In this document: positions 47,395-58,111 of the stretch, piece by piece | How positions within the stretch are numbered: position 1 is the first letter of the stretch | How the letters are laid out: each line of letters begins with the position of its first letter | Assembly: GCF_947242115.1 (NCBI RefSeq) | Contig: NC_074726.1 | Coordinates: forward strand, 16,103,825 to 16,167,824 | Direction of reading: 5' to 3' | DNA: 64,000 bases | Source: Biomphalaria glabrata | Taxonomy: Eukaryota > Mollusca > Gastropoda > Planorbidae | Notes under the pieces: generated by a model | Seen by the model: only the letters and a program-made list of their open reading frames with translations | Databases searched by the model: none | Told to the model about the DNA's origin: nothing | Position numbers and translations under genes: made by a program

Positions 47395-47655
47395 ATTCCA
47401 AGAGCGTATTCAAGAGTGGTTACACATTTTAACAGTGGCAGGGCTCCCTTAACAAACTGTAGTGAATAGTCATCTGCCGAAATTGAAAAACACTAAATGT
47501 GGCTCAACAAAGATGGCTAAGACAGATTTTAGTAGTCAGTTATAGAGATCGGGTTTAAATCAAGGAAATCCTATGCCGAACTGGGAGTCGACCCTTTAGT
47601 AAGATTGTGAGAGAGCGACGCATGAGGTTTGCGGGACATGTTCTCCGACAAAATG
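47395..47655 (+). pseudogene. LINE reverse-transcriptase C-terminal scrap
   Basis: Readable pieces are LNVAQQRWLRQILVVSYRDR and KIVRERRMRFAGHVLRQNE, a typical LINE block C-terminal to the reverse transcriptase. Stops and frame changes separate them. Confidence 0.75.
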
Positions 47656-47984
47656 AATATATATTATAACACCCATGGGCGTAGCCAGATGGGGGGGGGG
47701 GGGGGTTCCCCCCCCCTAGGGCGGGGGAGACAGACTTTAGTGACTGATTTTTTGCTTTGATTTTGTTTATTTTAGGTGAGATTTTAATACTAAACGATCA
47801 CTTGCCCCAGCGCAGTGGGTTTTGAGTTTAAAACCCCTACCAGGGTTTTTTGCAGTTAAATCCCCCTCTTCTATAAAACAAAACACACAAAAAAATGCAA
47901 ACGGCAATCCCCAAATTCCAAGAGCACAGTAAAGGAAGATTTTGATTTTAAAACCCCCTCCAAAATTTACGATGAATCTACTCT

Positions 47985-48480
47985 TCAATATAAAAAAAAA
48001 AGCAAATTATGCACTCAAAATGTTATGAGCGTAGCTAAATGGGTTTTGACTCAGTTTTAGGTTTAAACTCCCCTCCAGTGGAGTTTGAAGCTAAAAAAAT
48101 ACATCTTCAATAAAAAAAAAAAAGCAAATTACACACTCTAAAATCTATGAGCGTAGCCAAATAGGTTTTGAGTTTAACCCCCGCCAGTAGGGTTTGAAGC
48201 TAAAAAATACATCTTCAATGTAAAAAAAAAAAAAAGCAAATTACGCACTCAAAATGCTATGAGCGTTACCAAAAGGGGTTTTGAGTTTAAATCCCCCCTT
48301 CAGAAGGGTTTGATGCTAAAAAATACCTTTTCAATATAAAAAAGCTAATTACACACTAAAATTATTTGAGCGTAGCCAAGCCAATTGGGTTTTTGAGATT
48401 AAACTCCTCTCCTCCAGATGGTTTTGAGTTTAAAATCCCCTAACAGAGCGTTTTGAGGTGAAAAACCTCTATCTTCAATA
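47985..48480 (+). repeat. Tandem modules of about 120 bp
   Basis: About four modules each read GAGCGTAGC-AA-TGGGTTTTGAG, TTTAAAC-CCCC, GGTTTGAAGCTAAAAAATAC, CTTCAATAAAAAAAA and AGCAAATTACACACT. The same modules are at 56815-57250. The last module is cut by the solo LTR. Confidence 0.85.
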
Positions 48481-48481
48481 T

Positions 48482-49437
48482 TGTTACGTATTTCTGAATC
48501 TTCTGGCTAGATGTATTAGTTGGCACACAAATAAAAACACTGTAAAGAACTTGACGACTAAACTTTCAGTTTCATATAACTTTAATGACTATTAACTCTA
48601 TCAATTTGTTACTGTAACATGTAGCGTAGAAGACTGTACAATATCTGTCAGTTTACAGTTAGCTATACTTCGTTGCAATTCATCTCTTCACTTAGTTGCA
48701 ATTCATCTCTTCTCAACTTCCATCGAGCCGTATTCCACAGAACAGACCAACGACACACTTCCCAGTGTCGCTCCAGGTCTCCAAAACTGAACCAAGTCGT
48801 AACAGACCAACGACACACTTCCCAGTGTCGCTCCAGGTCTCCCAAAGCTGAACCAAGTCGTATTCCAGTCTACCACATCAGAGCCGCACACGTCTTACAT
48901 CGACTGTATCGACTGTAACGGCTGAAGTCCACTGTAGTTCGCTGTATAGACTTTAACGACAGTAGTCCACTCCAGTTAACTCTACCCTAGTTAACTTGCA
49001 TCGAGTCGTACACATTTCTCTTCCACAGAGCCGCACACGTCTTACATCGTCTGTATCGACTGTAACGGCTCACTCACGACTCCATACGACTGACTTTCAC
49101 ATTAACTCTCTGGCTTATATAGAGTCCCTAATCGCTTGTCCAAAGTTGCACAAACACGGCTAGTATCCTCTGGAATAACACGTGAGGAAACGTCACATCC
49201 TGTCTTTGTTTATACACGTAGATTCCAGAAAACATCGGCTGCTGTGTCATCTTGCCGGGGTCACAAGTTGTGACCTCTATCTGTCACTGGACATTGCTAG
49301 TACCTTTTGGAATAACATGTAAGGACACGTCACATCCTGTCTCTGTTTATACATGTACATTCCAGGGAACACCCGCTGCTGTGTTATCTCGTCGGGGTCA
49401 CACGTTAACCTCTTCCTGTCACTGGTCATTTGTAACA
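48482..49437 (-). mobile_element. Solo LTR fossil
   Basis: A 956-bp TG...CA segment flanked by ATAT on both sides (48478-48481, 49438-49441), with no interior or second LTR. On the minus strand it starts TGTTACAAATGACC and ends ACGTAACA. It shares GTCAAGTTCTTTAC and the CGTAACA end with the LTRs at 16093-19049, so the two families are related. It contains internal short tandem duplications. The uninterrupted sequence at about 57120-57160 shows the empty site. Likely a gypsy-like LTR left by recombination between LTRs. Confidence 0.85.
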
Positions 49438-49584
49438 ATATTATTTTAAAACAAACTACAGTTTCCAAATTCTATGCTCGTAGCTAAATGGGGTTTAGAA
49501 AACCAAGTAAGTCCTGAGATTTTTTAGTTTAAAACTTCCAACAGATGATTTTGACGATAAAACTTCCCTTTTCGATAACAAATC

Positions 49585-50047
49585 TAAAGCAAATTACAGT
49601 CACCTAATTCCAAGAGCGTATTCAAGAGAAGTTACATATTTCTACCAGTGGCGGGGCTCCATTAATAAAGTGCAGTGAATAGTCATCTGCTAAAATTAAA
49701 AACACTAAATGTGGCTCAACAAAGATGGCTAAGACAGATTTTAGGAGTCAGTTATAGAGATCCGGTCTAAATCAAGGAAATCCTATGCCGAACTGGAAGT
49801 CGACCCCTTAGTAACTTAAGATTGTGACAGAGCGTCGCATGAGGTTTGCGGGACATGTTATCCGACAAAATAAATTACGCATAATAAGAAATGGGATGAC
49901 ATCCTAGTAAAACTTGGCGCCACACATACATGGAGGTCCTCAGAGCAGGTGGGAACAGGCTTCAGACATTACCAGTGACAGATTTTTGTGAAAACAGCTT
50001 GACGCAAATGCGCCGAACGGCGCGGGAGGGTCTAAGTTAGAAAGAAT
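49585..50047 (+). pseudogene. LINE reverse-transcriptase C-terminal scrap
   Basis: Readable pieces are VAQQRWLRQILGVSYRD, KEILCRTGSRP and KIVTERRMRFAGHVIRQN, then GGPQSRWEQASDI and ANAPNGAGGSK near the 3' end. It is decayed and matches 57295-57740 closely. Confidence 0.78.
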
Positions 50048-51189
50048 AGCACATTAATTTTTGAAATAAGACTTTTTAAAAGTAGGAAAATGCACTGTAG
50101 ATACCTCAGAATATGCATTTTGCTGTCATTCAATACCAGAAATAGTGCTTGGCGGCGGGGCGGGCTGGGGGAGCTCCTAGCGCTCCCCCAGACCCCTTTA
50201 CTAGCAATGGCGGGGAGTCAACAATTTTTCCACTAACTACAGGAAGAACCTATTCTATGGCATAATAAACGTGTTCCGAAAGAACGAAGGGTCAGAATTT
50301 AATAAAGATTATGTACACCCACTCACATACATAGGGGAAAGGGGGGTAAAACGTACCACTGTTTAATTCGTACCACCGAAAATTTTCATATTTAGAAATG
50401 GTCTTTAAAAATAAAAAACCTGGCATATTGACCTACAACTATAGCGTCATCATTCATGTTAATTTTATGGAGCTTAATCAAAAGACACCAAAACGGTAAG
50501 GTTTTATTCATTTTTACCTTTTTTTGATGTAATTTTTGCACATGTTAGAAATCGTATAATTATCTAATGAGGCAACCTATCATGTTCCAAAAGCTATTGC
50601 ATTGTTAACCAACCTTTCCTCTTGAAAATAATGCCTCAGTACATCAGTTATTTTTAGACATGTTAATATGATAAACCGTTATGTGGGCTGACCCCTTGAG
50701 GTAAATCGTACCGGCGCCAGGAGGGTAAAAAGTACCGGAAGTTCTAATTATCCGACATTCGGTACTATTTAGCCCCACAGTTGATCTCGACATAATATCT
50801 AGATGTAGATCGAATAACTTTCTTATTTTATGTTTTAAAGCTAGAATCTAGTAATTGCTAAAGATCTTTCTACTATCTAGATCTAGATTTATAATATAAT
50901 CTAGTTCTAGAATCATATTTTATCATCCTCTATACTCTACTCTATGCCTATGTAACAATAACTTTCTTTATAACTATAGACTATAGAGTCTAGACTAAAA
51001 AAGATAATTAAGGTACTAAATCTAGTAGATTTAGATTTAATAAAATTAAGGCTATATCTAAATTTTAGACTAAACATAATCTAGCCCTTAACTATAAGTA
51101 GATCTACATTTAAAAAAATAAATAAAATACCATATAGACTATAGCAATCTATTTAATAATCATTTACATTCATTATTTTTTTTACACAG

Positions 51190-52388
51190 GGGCAGAGCTT
51201 CAACCTGGTCCCCGGAGGATCTTCAGAAAGCCTTGGAGGCATTGAGGAATAAATATGGTCTCAATGAAGTGTCTAGACTTTACGGTATACCTAAACCAAC
51301 TCTAAAAAGACACTTAGATGGAAAAAACAAATTTGAGAATGTGAATGTAGTACAAAGAGGTAGAATGACAGTTCTCCCAGCAGAGCTTGAGAATGAACTT
51401 GTCAGTCACATCAATCAACTGGAAGGAATGCTGTTCGGCCTGACCAGAAACGATATAAGATGTATTGCATACCAAATAGCAGAAAAAAATGGCTTGTCTC
51501 ACAGATTTAATAAAACAGAAGGAATGGCAGGAAAAGACTGGTTTAGAGATTTTAAGAAACGTCACAATCTGAGCTTGCGACAACCTGAAGCAACATCTCT
51601 TGCGCGTAGTACCGGTTTTAACAAGATAGCAGTTAACAGATTTTTTGACAAACTTGAAAGCATCATTACAGAAAATAAATTAGATGCTCTTAGGATCTTC
51701 AATGCCGATGAAACAGCGCTCTCAACTGTCCAGAAAAAAACAGCAAAGAGTGGTGAGCTTGACAGGAAGGCATCAGGTGGGGAAGTTGACCAGTGCAGAA
51801 AGAGGTCTTACCACCACAGCAATATTTTGCGCTAATGCAGCAGGAAATGCTATTCCACCTATGCTTGTCTACAAGCGAAAACGGATGAATGGCGAACTTT
51901 TAGATGGTGCTCCTCCAGGAACAATCGCTGTATGCAATGAAAGTGGCTGGATGACTGCAGATAGCTTTTCAGAATGGATGGATCATTTTATAAACAGTGT
52001 AAAACCATCGAAAGAAAAGCCTGTTCTTCTTATCTTGGATGGACATACCTCTCACAGCAAAAATTTGCAAGCCATCACTGCTGCAAGTAACTCTTGTGTT
52101 ATTATGCTCAGCTTGCCCCCTCATACTACACATAAGCTTCAACCTTTGGATGTCTCGTTTTTTAAGCCCCTGCAAAGCTGTTATGTACAAGAGTCAGATA
52201 AGTGGCTTTTTAATCATCCAGGTAGAGGAATTACTGTATTTCAGGTGGCTACCATCTTAGGTAGAGCATACCCAAGAGCAGCTTCGGTCGCAAATTTTGC
52301 TAATGGTTTTTTGAAATGTGGCATATGGCCTTGCAATCGACATATATTCACTGAAAGTGATTTTGAAACTCCATTTGCTCAGTTATAA
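51190..52388 (+). CDS. pogo/Tigger-like DDE transposase, frameshifted
   Basis: The frame after acceptor TTTACACAG reads TWSPEDLQKALEALRNKYGL, a psq-type helix-turn-helix (NEVSRLYGIPKPTLKRHLDG), then a CENP-B-like DNA-binding segment (ELVSHINQLEGMLFGLTRND, MAGKDWFRDFKKRHNLSLR). It continues with the DDE catalytic core: first Asp in IFNADETALS, second in LLILDGHTSHSKN, third in THKLQPLDVSFFKPLQ. The family cuts and pastes DNA at TA. The reading frame changes at the A7 run 51734-51740, splitting the core after the first Asp into two open frames; sequencing or assembly error in a homopolymer is possible. The C-terminus ends near FETPFAQL. The copy is otherwise well kept, so it is young. Confidence 0.92.
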
Positions 52389-52475
52389 ATATTCCTGTAG
52401 AACCCATCCCTTCAACCTCAAATTCCCAACATGATCAGTTGTTAGTGCAGTCATCATCAGACTCCTCAACAATAG

Positions 52476-53360
52476 TTGCAACATCCCCACGCAATTCCAA
52501 CAGAGCCTGACGGCAGATGCTTTTTTAGAAGCATTTGCATTTCATTACATGAACATCTCCAGCTTACTGACAGAGATTCAAGTGGAGTTGTATGTAGCCT
52601 GCAAGTTAAAATACAAGAAAAGGCATTGGCAGATTCTCTTAGAGCACAAGTTGTTGACTATATTTGTAAAAACATTGAGCATTATACTGACCTTGATGCA
52701 GCAACATTGTGTGCTGACATGCCAAATGCAAAATTTGACAATATTTTTGAAAGGCTAGATAGTATTTCTAGACCAAATACTATGGTTGGCGAGCTAGAGA
52801 TAATAGCAACTACGAAGCTGCTCAGAAAGCCAATAGTCATTATGAATGCAACTAGTAATGTTGTTTTAAAATATGGCATGAATGATTTTCCTTCCTCCCC
52901 TGCAGTAGTTATTCGATTTACAAATATTGGAGATGATGTAGGCCATTATGATTGCTTAATTCCTTCTCGGCAATCAAAGTCTAAATACATCCCTGTAACT
53001 GCAATCTCTCCTATCCCAGCAAAAGAAAAACCCCATGTTAAACAGAAAAAAAAATCTTTTCAATCTGAAATTTTAACTTCCAGTCCCTATAAAAAAATTC
53101 TTGTGGATGCTGCAATTGCAAAAAAAAGTAAAAAACAACAAACTCAAATTATTTCTGCAACACAAAAGAAAAAAAAAAGTAAAATTTCTATTCAGTTTGG
53201 TCAGAATGAGAGTGAGAAAAGTCAAAATTGGTATTGTTTTATATGCGAAGAAAACCTTAAAGAAGATATGATACAATGTTTAATATGTGCTTCTTGGGTG
53301 CATATTGCATGTGCAGGTTGTGAAAATGCTGATACTTATTCTTGTGAGTTATGTTTGTGA
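52476..53360 (+). CDS. OTU-family cysteine protease with C-terminal PHD-like finger, transposon-borne
   Basis: The open frame starts at the OTU domain. The catalytic Cys lies in IPTEPDGRCFFRSI, the conserved middle helix region is MVGELEIIATTKLLRKPIVI, and the catalytic His is in DDVGHYDCLIPS. OTU proteases cleave ubiquitin or related modifiers; here the target is unknown. A lysine-rich spacer follows, then a zinc finger with the cysteine pattern WYCFICEEN, MIQCLICASWVHIACAGC, YSCELCL. Related pogo-like transposases are known to end in a similar finger, so the OTU domain appears to sit between the DDE core and the usual C-terminal finger. No ATG opens the frame (first codon TTG after a stop), and it is in the same frame as the second half of the transposase, with a 52385-52507 linker (SSSDSSTIVATSPRNSN) readable one frame over. 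I infer one ancestral fusion protein. Confidence 0.9.
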   Translation: MQHPHAIPTEPDGRCFFRSICISLHEHLQLTDRDSSGVVCSLQVKIQEKALADSLRAQVVDYICKNIEHYTDLDAATLCADMPNAKFDNIFERLDSISRPNTMVGELEIIATTKLLRKPIVIMNATSNVVLKYGMNDFPSSPAVVIRFTNIGDDVGHYDCLIPSRQSKSKYIPVTAISPIPAKEKPHVKQKKKSFQSEILTSSPYKKILVDAAIAKKSKKQQTQIISATQKKKKSKISIQFGQNESEKSQNWYCFICEENLKEDMIQCLICASWVHIACAGCENADTYSCELCL

Positions 53361-53727
53361 ATCTTTCTGCATTGTTATGTATATATATAGTTGGTACTTA
53401 TTACCCTCCATGCTGGTACTATTTAGACTCTTGGGAGGGTAAATAGTACTCTTTTTTTTTTTTTTTGTTTTGTATTTTTCTATTTTAATATAAATAACTC
53501 AGTCTTTAAACCTTGTACATTTGTAGTATGTGTTGTTGTAAAGCTATGACATAAAAAATAAACATTCTTTTTGCCAAACTTTTTTTTTATGAATTTTCTC
53601 CCTTAGGGGGTACGTTTTACCCCCCTTTCCCCCTATATGAAAAAAGGAAGGGGGGGACGGAGGGAGAAAAAACAATCCCCCTAACCCCCCCCCCCCCCCC
53701 GAAAAAAATCTGGGCTACGCCCATGAT

Positions 53728-54954
53728 AACTCCATTAATTAGTAAAATCACTCCAGGATAGAAGAATATTTAGTAAATTAGATTCCACACATAACTAGAA
53801 TCTAGATATCTACAAATACAAAAACTAAACCTAATAAATAGGCTCAGAAAGACACAGAGATAAAGAAACATTACTTATTCCATGAAACGGGTTGCCTGAA
53901 TCAGCAAAAGCCATGCAAGCCAACTACTACTTCTTTACTGATTATCATACATAACTGACATAAGTAGATTGACAGATGAAATGTGTAGGAAGTATATAGA
54001 TCTATGGACGATCTAATTATAATCTTCTCTTTTGAAGTAACGTCTGTAATTTATAAAATAAGATTTATGCATAGGCCTACGCTATTTGTTGCTACAATCT
54101 ACAAACTATAAAAAAATATGGATCTATATAATATCATTATTATGATTATTATTCATAATATACAACTATATAATATATTATATTGTAGATCTAGACTATT
54201 AGTAGGCCTCTAGGCCTATATTTTACATGTTTTGTTTTGTTTTACACGTTTAGGGTGTTCCTTCAGATTGTTACATAGGCCAACTAAATCAAGCCCAAAC
54301 CTTCCTTAGAACTGTAGGGGATAGCGATTGGCAGGGTTAGAACAGTGCGGTACTGGATCACCCAGACGACCAGTGGGATATGCATAAGTTATATTATATA
54401 GCTATTGGCTACAATATTCTAAAATTGATATAAGTTCATATAATTATAGTAAATGATACAGGGTCTATATGTTAATAAAATAAATTTAATTACAATATGC
54501 AATTATTCATGGTACGTACACTTACGTTGAAATAAAAATCACATTGGCTATTTAAAGTTGACAACAATCATATGGTCTTACAATCCTCAGAAAAGCAATC
54601 TTTTATATAGATCTAATTTTTAAACAGGTTCATTCTAGACAGTCCAGATCTAACATCAGGTTGGAAATATCGAAGCAGGCAGCACATAAACAGAGGGACA
54701 GTGAATAGAGGGTCCTTGAAGGGAACCATGCTTTCTGCTGTGTGATGATGAAAAAAAAAGGTGGGGGGAGTGGAGGAGGTGCGCTCTCTCTCAGTACGTG
54801 ACAAGTTCAACATATGCACACCAGGTCTCCCTGAGTTCAGACCCCTACTCCATGCCCGCTCCCTTTCTCCAACTGCATCCTCATCGTGTGCTCTTTTGTT
54901 TATCCTGCCGACCCGCTGGCCTTACCAATGTGTGCTGGGTCAAGAGCATTGACG
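53728..54954. other. AT-rich stretch with one dispersed-repeat scrap
   Basis: At 54235-54345 the words GTTCCTTCAGATTG and CCAAACCTTCCTTAG-GGGGAT-GCGA-TGGCAGGGTT resemble 39350-39430 and 62035-62115, a dispersed repeat. Otherwise no gene was recognised. Confidence 0.5.
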
Positions 54955-55175
54955 AACCTTAGTTTACTTTTGACAAAGCTTATATCATCTCACTCTTGTC
55001 TGGTAAAAAGTTTGTACAAGCTATTTCTCCCACTCCCAATCTCGGATCAAGCTGAAATTCCGCACAATTATTTATTTTGCCTGACAACACAAGAATCAAT
55101 TAGAAAATTAATTAATTAACTTTCGGTAATTAATTATTTTGTTTGGTATCTTGCACAAGGGAAAAAAAATCGTAG
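54955..55175 (-). repeat. Dispersed repeat with TTGATCCAAGAT core, copy 3
   Basis: Minus strand: TTTCCCTTGTGCAAGATACC, AATTAATTACCGAAAGTTAA, TTGATTCTTGTGTTGTCAGG, ATTTCAGCTTGATCCGAGAT, GGGAGAAATAGCTTGTACAA, CAGAGTGAGATGATATAAGC. It is the best-kept copy of the family here. Confidence 0.8.
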
Positions 55176-55446
55176 GCTACTTGACATATGGTGATTTAAG
55201 TTGAATTAGCCCCCTTGAGGACTCTTGAACCCTGAGTGAACATTTTTTATGCATTAAAAAAACGATCATGTAAACATTCACAAGATACCCCCCTTCCCTT
55301 TCTTCCCTCTACTTTCACAACTGGTCCAATTACATTTAATATAAGATTTTTTTTTTTTTTGAAGAAGGCGCCTAATAGATATGAAGGTGAGTGGTTCTGT
55401 AACTTTTCGTCACTGCACCCACAAAAGCAATATAGACTCCAGTAGT

Positions 55447-55490
55447 GCATGGGCGTAGCCAGGATTCTTTTTCGAGGGGGGGTGCTATTG
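55447..55490 (-). repeat. GCGTAGCC-type repeat, right terminus only
   Basis: CATGGGCGTAGCCAGGATTC then TTTTTCGAGGGGGGG is the inverted right end of the composite repeat (compare 58060-58111). Confidence 0.7.
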
Positions 55491-55654
55491 AGTGTGTGTG
55501 TGTGTGATTCCAAGGTGACGATGGGAAGAGGTTAGCTATGCAGTGTGAATGATGCAAGATTTGCGGCATTGTCGTCAGCGGTCTTAGGTAGGACAGACGA
55601 CTCCAAAACATCAGACTGAACAAGGTTTCAAAGACAGACTCAAAATCGGACACC

Positions 55655-55905
55655 GAAGTGGTCCACCCAGGCAGGTAAAAAGGCAGGTTTCAATATTTTC
55701 AGAAAGAATATCAGAACAGAGAAAGAAGGTTTACAGATCTTATGTGGTGCCCCAACGGTCCTTCAGACCAAGGGATAGATGAAAGTGAAGTTAGATGTGA
55801 ACCTGGCCTAACTGATTTCATATAATGATTATCTTATTGATCTAATTAATTTGTATAGGGTCAATCTCTTATTCAAAGCCTTATTAAAACAACAACAAAA
55901 AAATC
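55655..55905 (-). repeat. GGGGAAAAGACGC-family repeat, inner part
   Basis: Inverted match to 59190-59480: GAAGTGGTCCACCCAGGCAG, TTCAATATTTTCAGAAAGAA, ATGTGGTGCCCCA, AAGTTAGATGTGAACCTGGC, GGGTCAATCTCTTATTCAAA. Confidence 0.75.
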
Positions 55906-56049
55906 CGTAGGTGTCTTACATGTGTAATACCTTCCTGCGGTTCTGGCGATAATATAAAAAAAAAACTACGTATTATTTGTTCTTTTAAATTATGTTCCAC
56001 TTATATGCATGTTAAATAGATTTTTTCTCTTTAAAAAAAATAGTAACCA

Positions 56050-56215
56050 CTTTTTAGTGGCCCCCGAAAGGGGAAAAGACGCTATTAGTTTTGTGTGGCC
56101 TGTCTGTCCGTCCGTCCCGTTTAGATCTCAGAAACTAGAAGAGAAAATGAAAATCGGACATCATGATATTTTAGATCATTCAAAGCTCTGATGCAACGGC
56201 TACTTTTTTCTTTTC
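56050..56215 (-). repeat. GGGGAAAAGACGC-family repeat, terminal part
   Basis: CCCCCGAAAGGGGAAAAGAC, GCTATTAGTTTTGTGTG, GTCTGTCCGTCCGTCCCGTT, TAGATCTCAGAAACTAGAAG, CAAAGCTCTGATGCAACGGC is the inverted match of 59780-59945. Confidence 0.8.
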
Positions 56216-56762
56216 CGAAAGCGAACCATCTAAATTAAAAATTATATATGCAAGTAGATTTTTCAAAAAATTACACCACTTTTAAATGAAAAACTATAGG
56301 GAAAGTAAGTCTTATTAAAAAGTTCACAGGCTTCTTCATTAATAAATCAAGCTTCATTAATAGGTTCGCGCATTGGTAAAAAAAAATTGCATCTAAGGTC
56401 ACAATTGAAAAAGTACCAATTGATCATTATAAAATAGATTTTCCATTAATTAACTATCTCATGGAGTAGAATATTGAGTCAAATGTTGTTTTTAAAAAGA
56501 ATTTTAATACGAACTTCTTTTCAATTGTAAGTTTAAATTTAAAAAAACAAACTACATTTATACCGCGCAGTTTTCACACATCGTCATTAGGCTATACACT
56601 TGATTCGACAACAATCTAAATTACAATAAATAGAGGCCAGACAAAATCTAGATTTAATTGTATTAAACAATTTGAACAAAATTTACATTTATAATCCATT
56701 AAGGAATCAATCAAAATCTAATTAACAACTGAACAAGTAGTGCTTCCACTGGTGACTGAAGT

Positions 56763-58111
56763 ACACTGGCGGATCGGGGGGGGGGGGGGAGGGGCGGTAG
56801 GGGCGATCGCCTTCCAGCGGGGTTTGAAGCTAGAAAATACATCTTCAGTGTAAGAAAAAAAGCAAATTACGCACTCAAAATGCTATGAGCGTTGCTAAAA
56901 GGGGTTTTGAGTTTAAACCCCCCTTCAGAGGGGTTTGATGCTAAAAAAATACCTCTTCAATATAAAAAAAGCAAAGTACACACCAAAATTATTTAAGCGT
57001 AGGCAATCCTATTGGGGTTTTTGAGTTTAAACCCCTCTTATACAGATGGCTTTTTTAAAACTTTAAAACCCCTCCAGATGGTTTTGAGTTTAAATTCCCC
57101 TACAGAGTGTTTTGAGGTGGAAAACCTCTATCTTCAAAATTATTCTGAAGCAAACTACAGTTATTAAGTTCTATTACCATAGCTAAATGGGGTTTTGAAT
57201 TAAAAAAAAACCAACTCTACTAGAGATTTTGTAGTTTAAAACCCCAACAGATGATTTTGACGATAAACCTTCCCTTTTCGATATAAAATCTAAAGCAAAC
57301 TACAGTCACTTAATTCCAAGAGTGTATTCAAGATAGGTTACACCAGTGGCGGGGCTCCATCAATAAAGTGAAGTGAATAGTCATCTGACGAAATTGAAAA
57401 ACACTAAATGTGTCTCAACAAACATGGCTAAGACAGATTTTAGGAGTCAGTTATAGAGATCGGGTCTAAATCAAGGAAATCCTATGCCGAAGTGGGAGTC
57501 ATCCCCTTATTAAGATTGTAATAGAGCGTCGCATGAGGTTTGCGGGGCATGTTCTCCGTTACAATGAATCACGCATAAGAAGAGTTGTGATGACATCCTA
57601 GTACAACTTAGCGCCACACATTCATGGAGGTCCTCAGAGCAGGTGGGAAGAGGCTTCAGACATTACCAGTGACAGATTTTTATGGAAACAGCTTGACGGC
57701 TAATTCGCCGAACGGCGCGGGAGGGTCTAAGTCAGTAAGAATAGTACATTAGGTTTTTGAAAATAAACTTGTTAATAGCAGGAAAATGCACTGTAGATAC
57801 CTCAGAATATGCATTCTGTTGGCTTTCAATACCAGAAATAGTGCTTGGCGGCGGAGCTCAGCCCCGCGATGGGGGAGCTCCTAGCGCTCCTCCAGACCCC
57901 CATGCTAACAATGGCAGGGAATCTAAAATTTTTCCACTAACTCCAGGAAGAACCTATTTTAGGGCACAATAAACGTCTTCCGAAAGAATGAAGGGTCAGA
58001 ATGTAATAAAGATTATATACACACACACACATAAATACATATAATTTTTTTTCGCGAGGGGGGGGGGGTAGAAAAAAATCCCCCCCCCCGAAAAAAAATC
58101 CTGGATACGCC
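56763..58111 (+). repeat. Composite repeat with GCGTAGCC end, copy B (without insertions)
   Basis: It opens at CACTGGCGGATC (as at 25504), then carries the 120-bp modules (56815-57250), LINE scrap (57295-57740), the GGGGGAGCTCCTAGCGCTCC block (near 57870) and closes GGATACGCCCATG. The order equals copy A, but there is no solo LTR near 57140 and no pogo-like element near 58040, so it records the pre-insertion state. Confidence 0.8.
57295..57740 (+). pseudogene. LINE reverse-transcriptase C-terminal scrap
   Basis: This copy closely matches 49585-50047. ERRMRFAGHVLRYNES is readable; the rest is broken by stops and frame changes. Confidence 0.75.

Larger units (their letters stand above)
50334..53632 (+). 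mobile_element. pogo/Tigger-like DNA transposon encoding transposase, OTU protease and PHD-like finger
   Basis: The ends are inverted repeats of about 24 bp (GGGGAAAGGGGGGTAAAACG then TACC; the right end has one extra G), flanked by TA on each side (50332-50333 and 53633-53634), the Tc1/mariner target. Subterminal GGTAC and GGGTAAAT-GTACT words repeat near both ends (50360-50390, 50700-50770, 53390-53450). The interior codes a psq/CENP-B/DDE transposase (51190-52388), a serine-rich linker (52385-52507) and an OTU plus PHD-like protein (52476-53360). The three parts lie in alternating frames (2, 0, 2, 0), as expected from one long ancestral frame with a few single-base changes. An AG acceptor at 51188-51189 implies an upstream intron in the transposase gene. 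Confidence 0.93.
47285..53727 (+). repeat. Composite repeat with GCGTAGCC ends, copy A (with nested insertions)
   Basis: The interval opens with CATGGGCGTAGCCAAGGGGG (a second such start at 47674) and closes with GGGCTACGCCCATG, an inverted version of the same word. It contains LINE-derived segments (47395-47655, 49585-50047), a 120-bp module array (47985-48480), a GC-rich block with GGGGGAGCTCCTAGCGCTCC (about 50170), a solo LTR (48482-49437) and a pogo-like transposon (50334-53632). Copy B at 56763-58111 has the same order without the two insertions. Confidence 0.75.

Noticed and set aside
47285-53727. The whole composite repeat as a single terminal-inverted-repeat transposon
   Set aside because: GCGTAGCC words are inverted at the two ends, but no matching target duplication is visible and the interior is a patchwork; I keep it only as a repeat.
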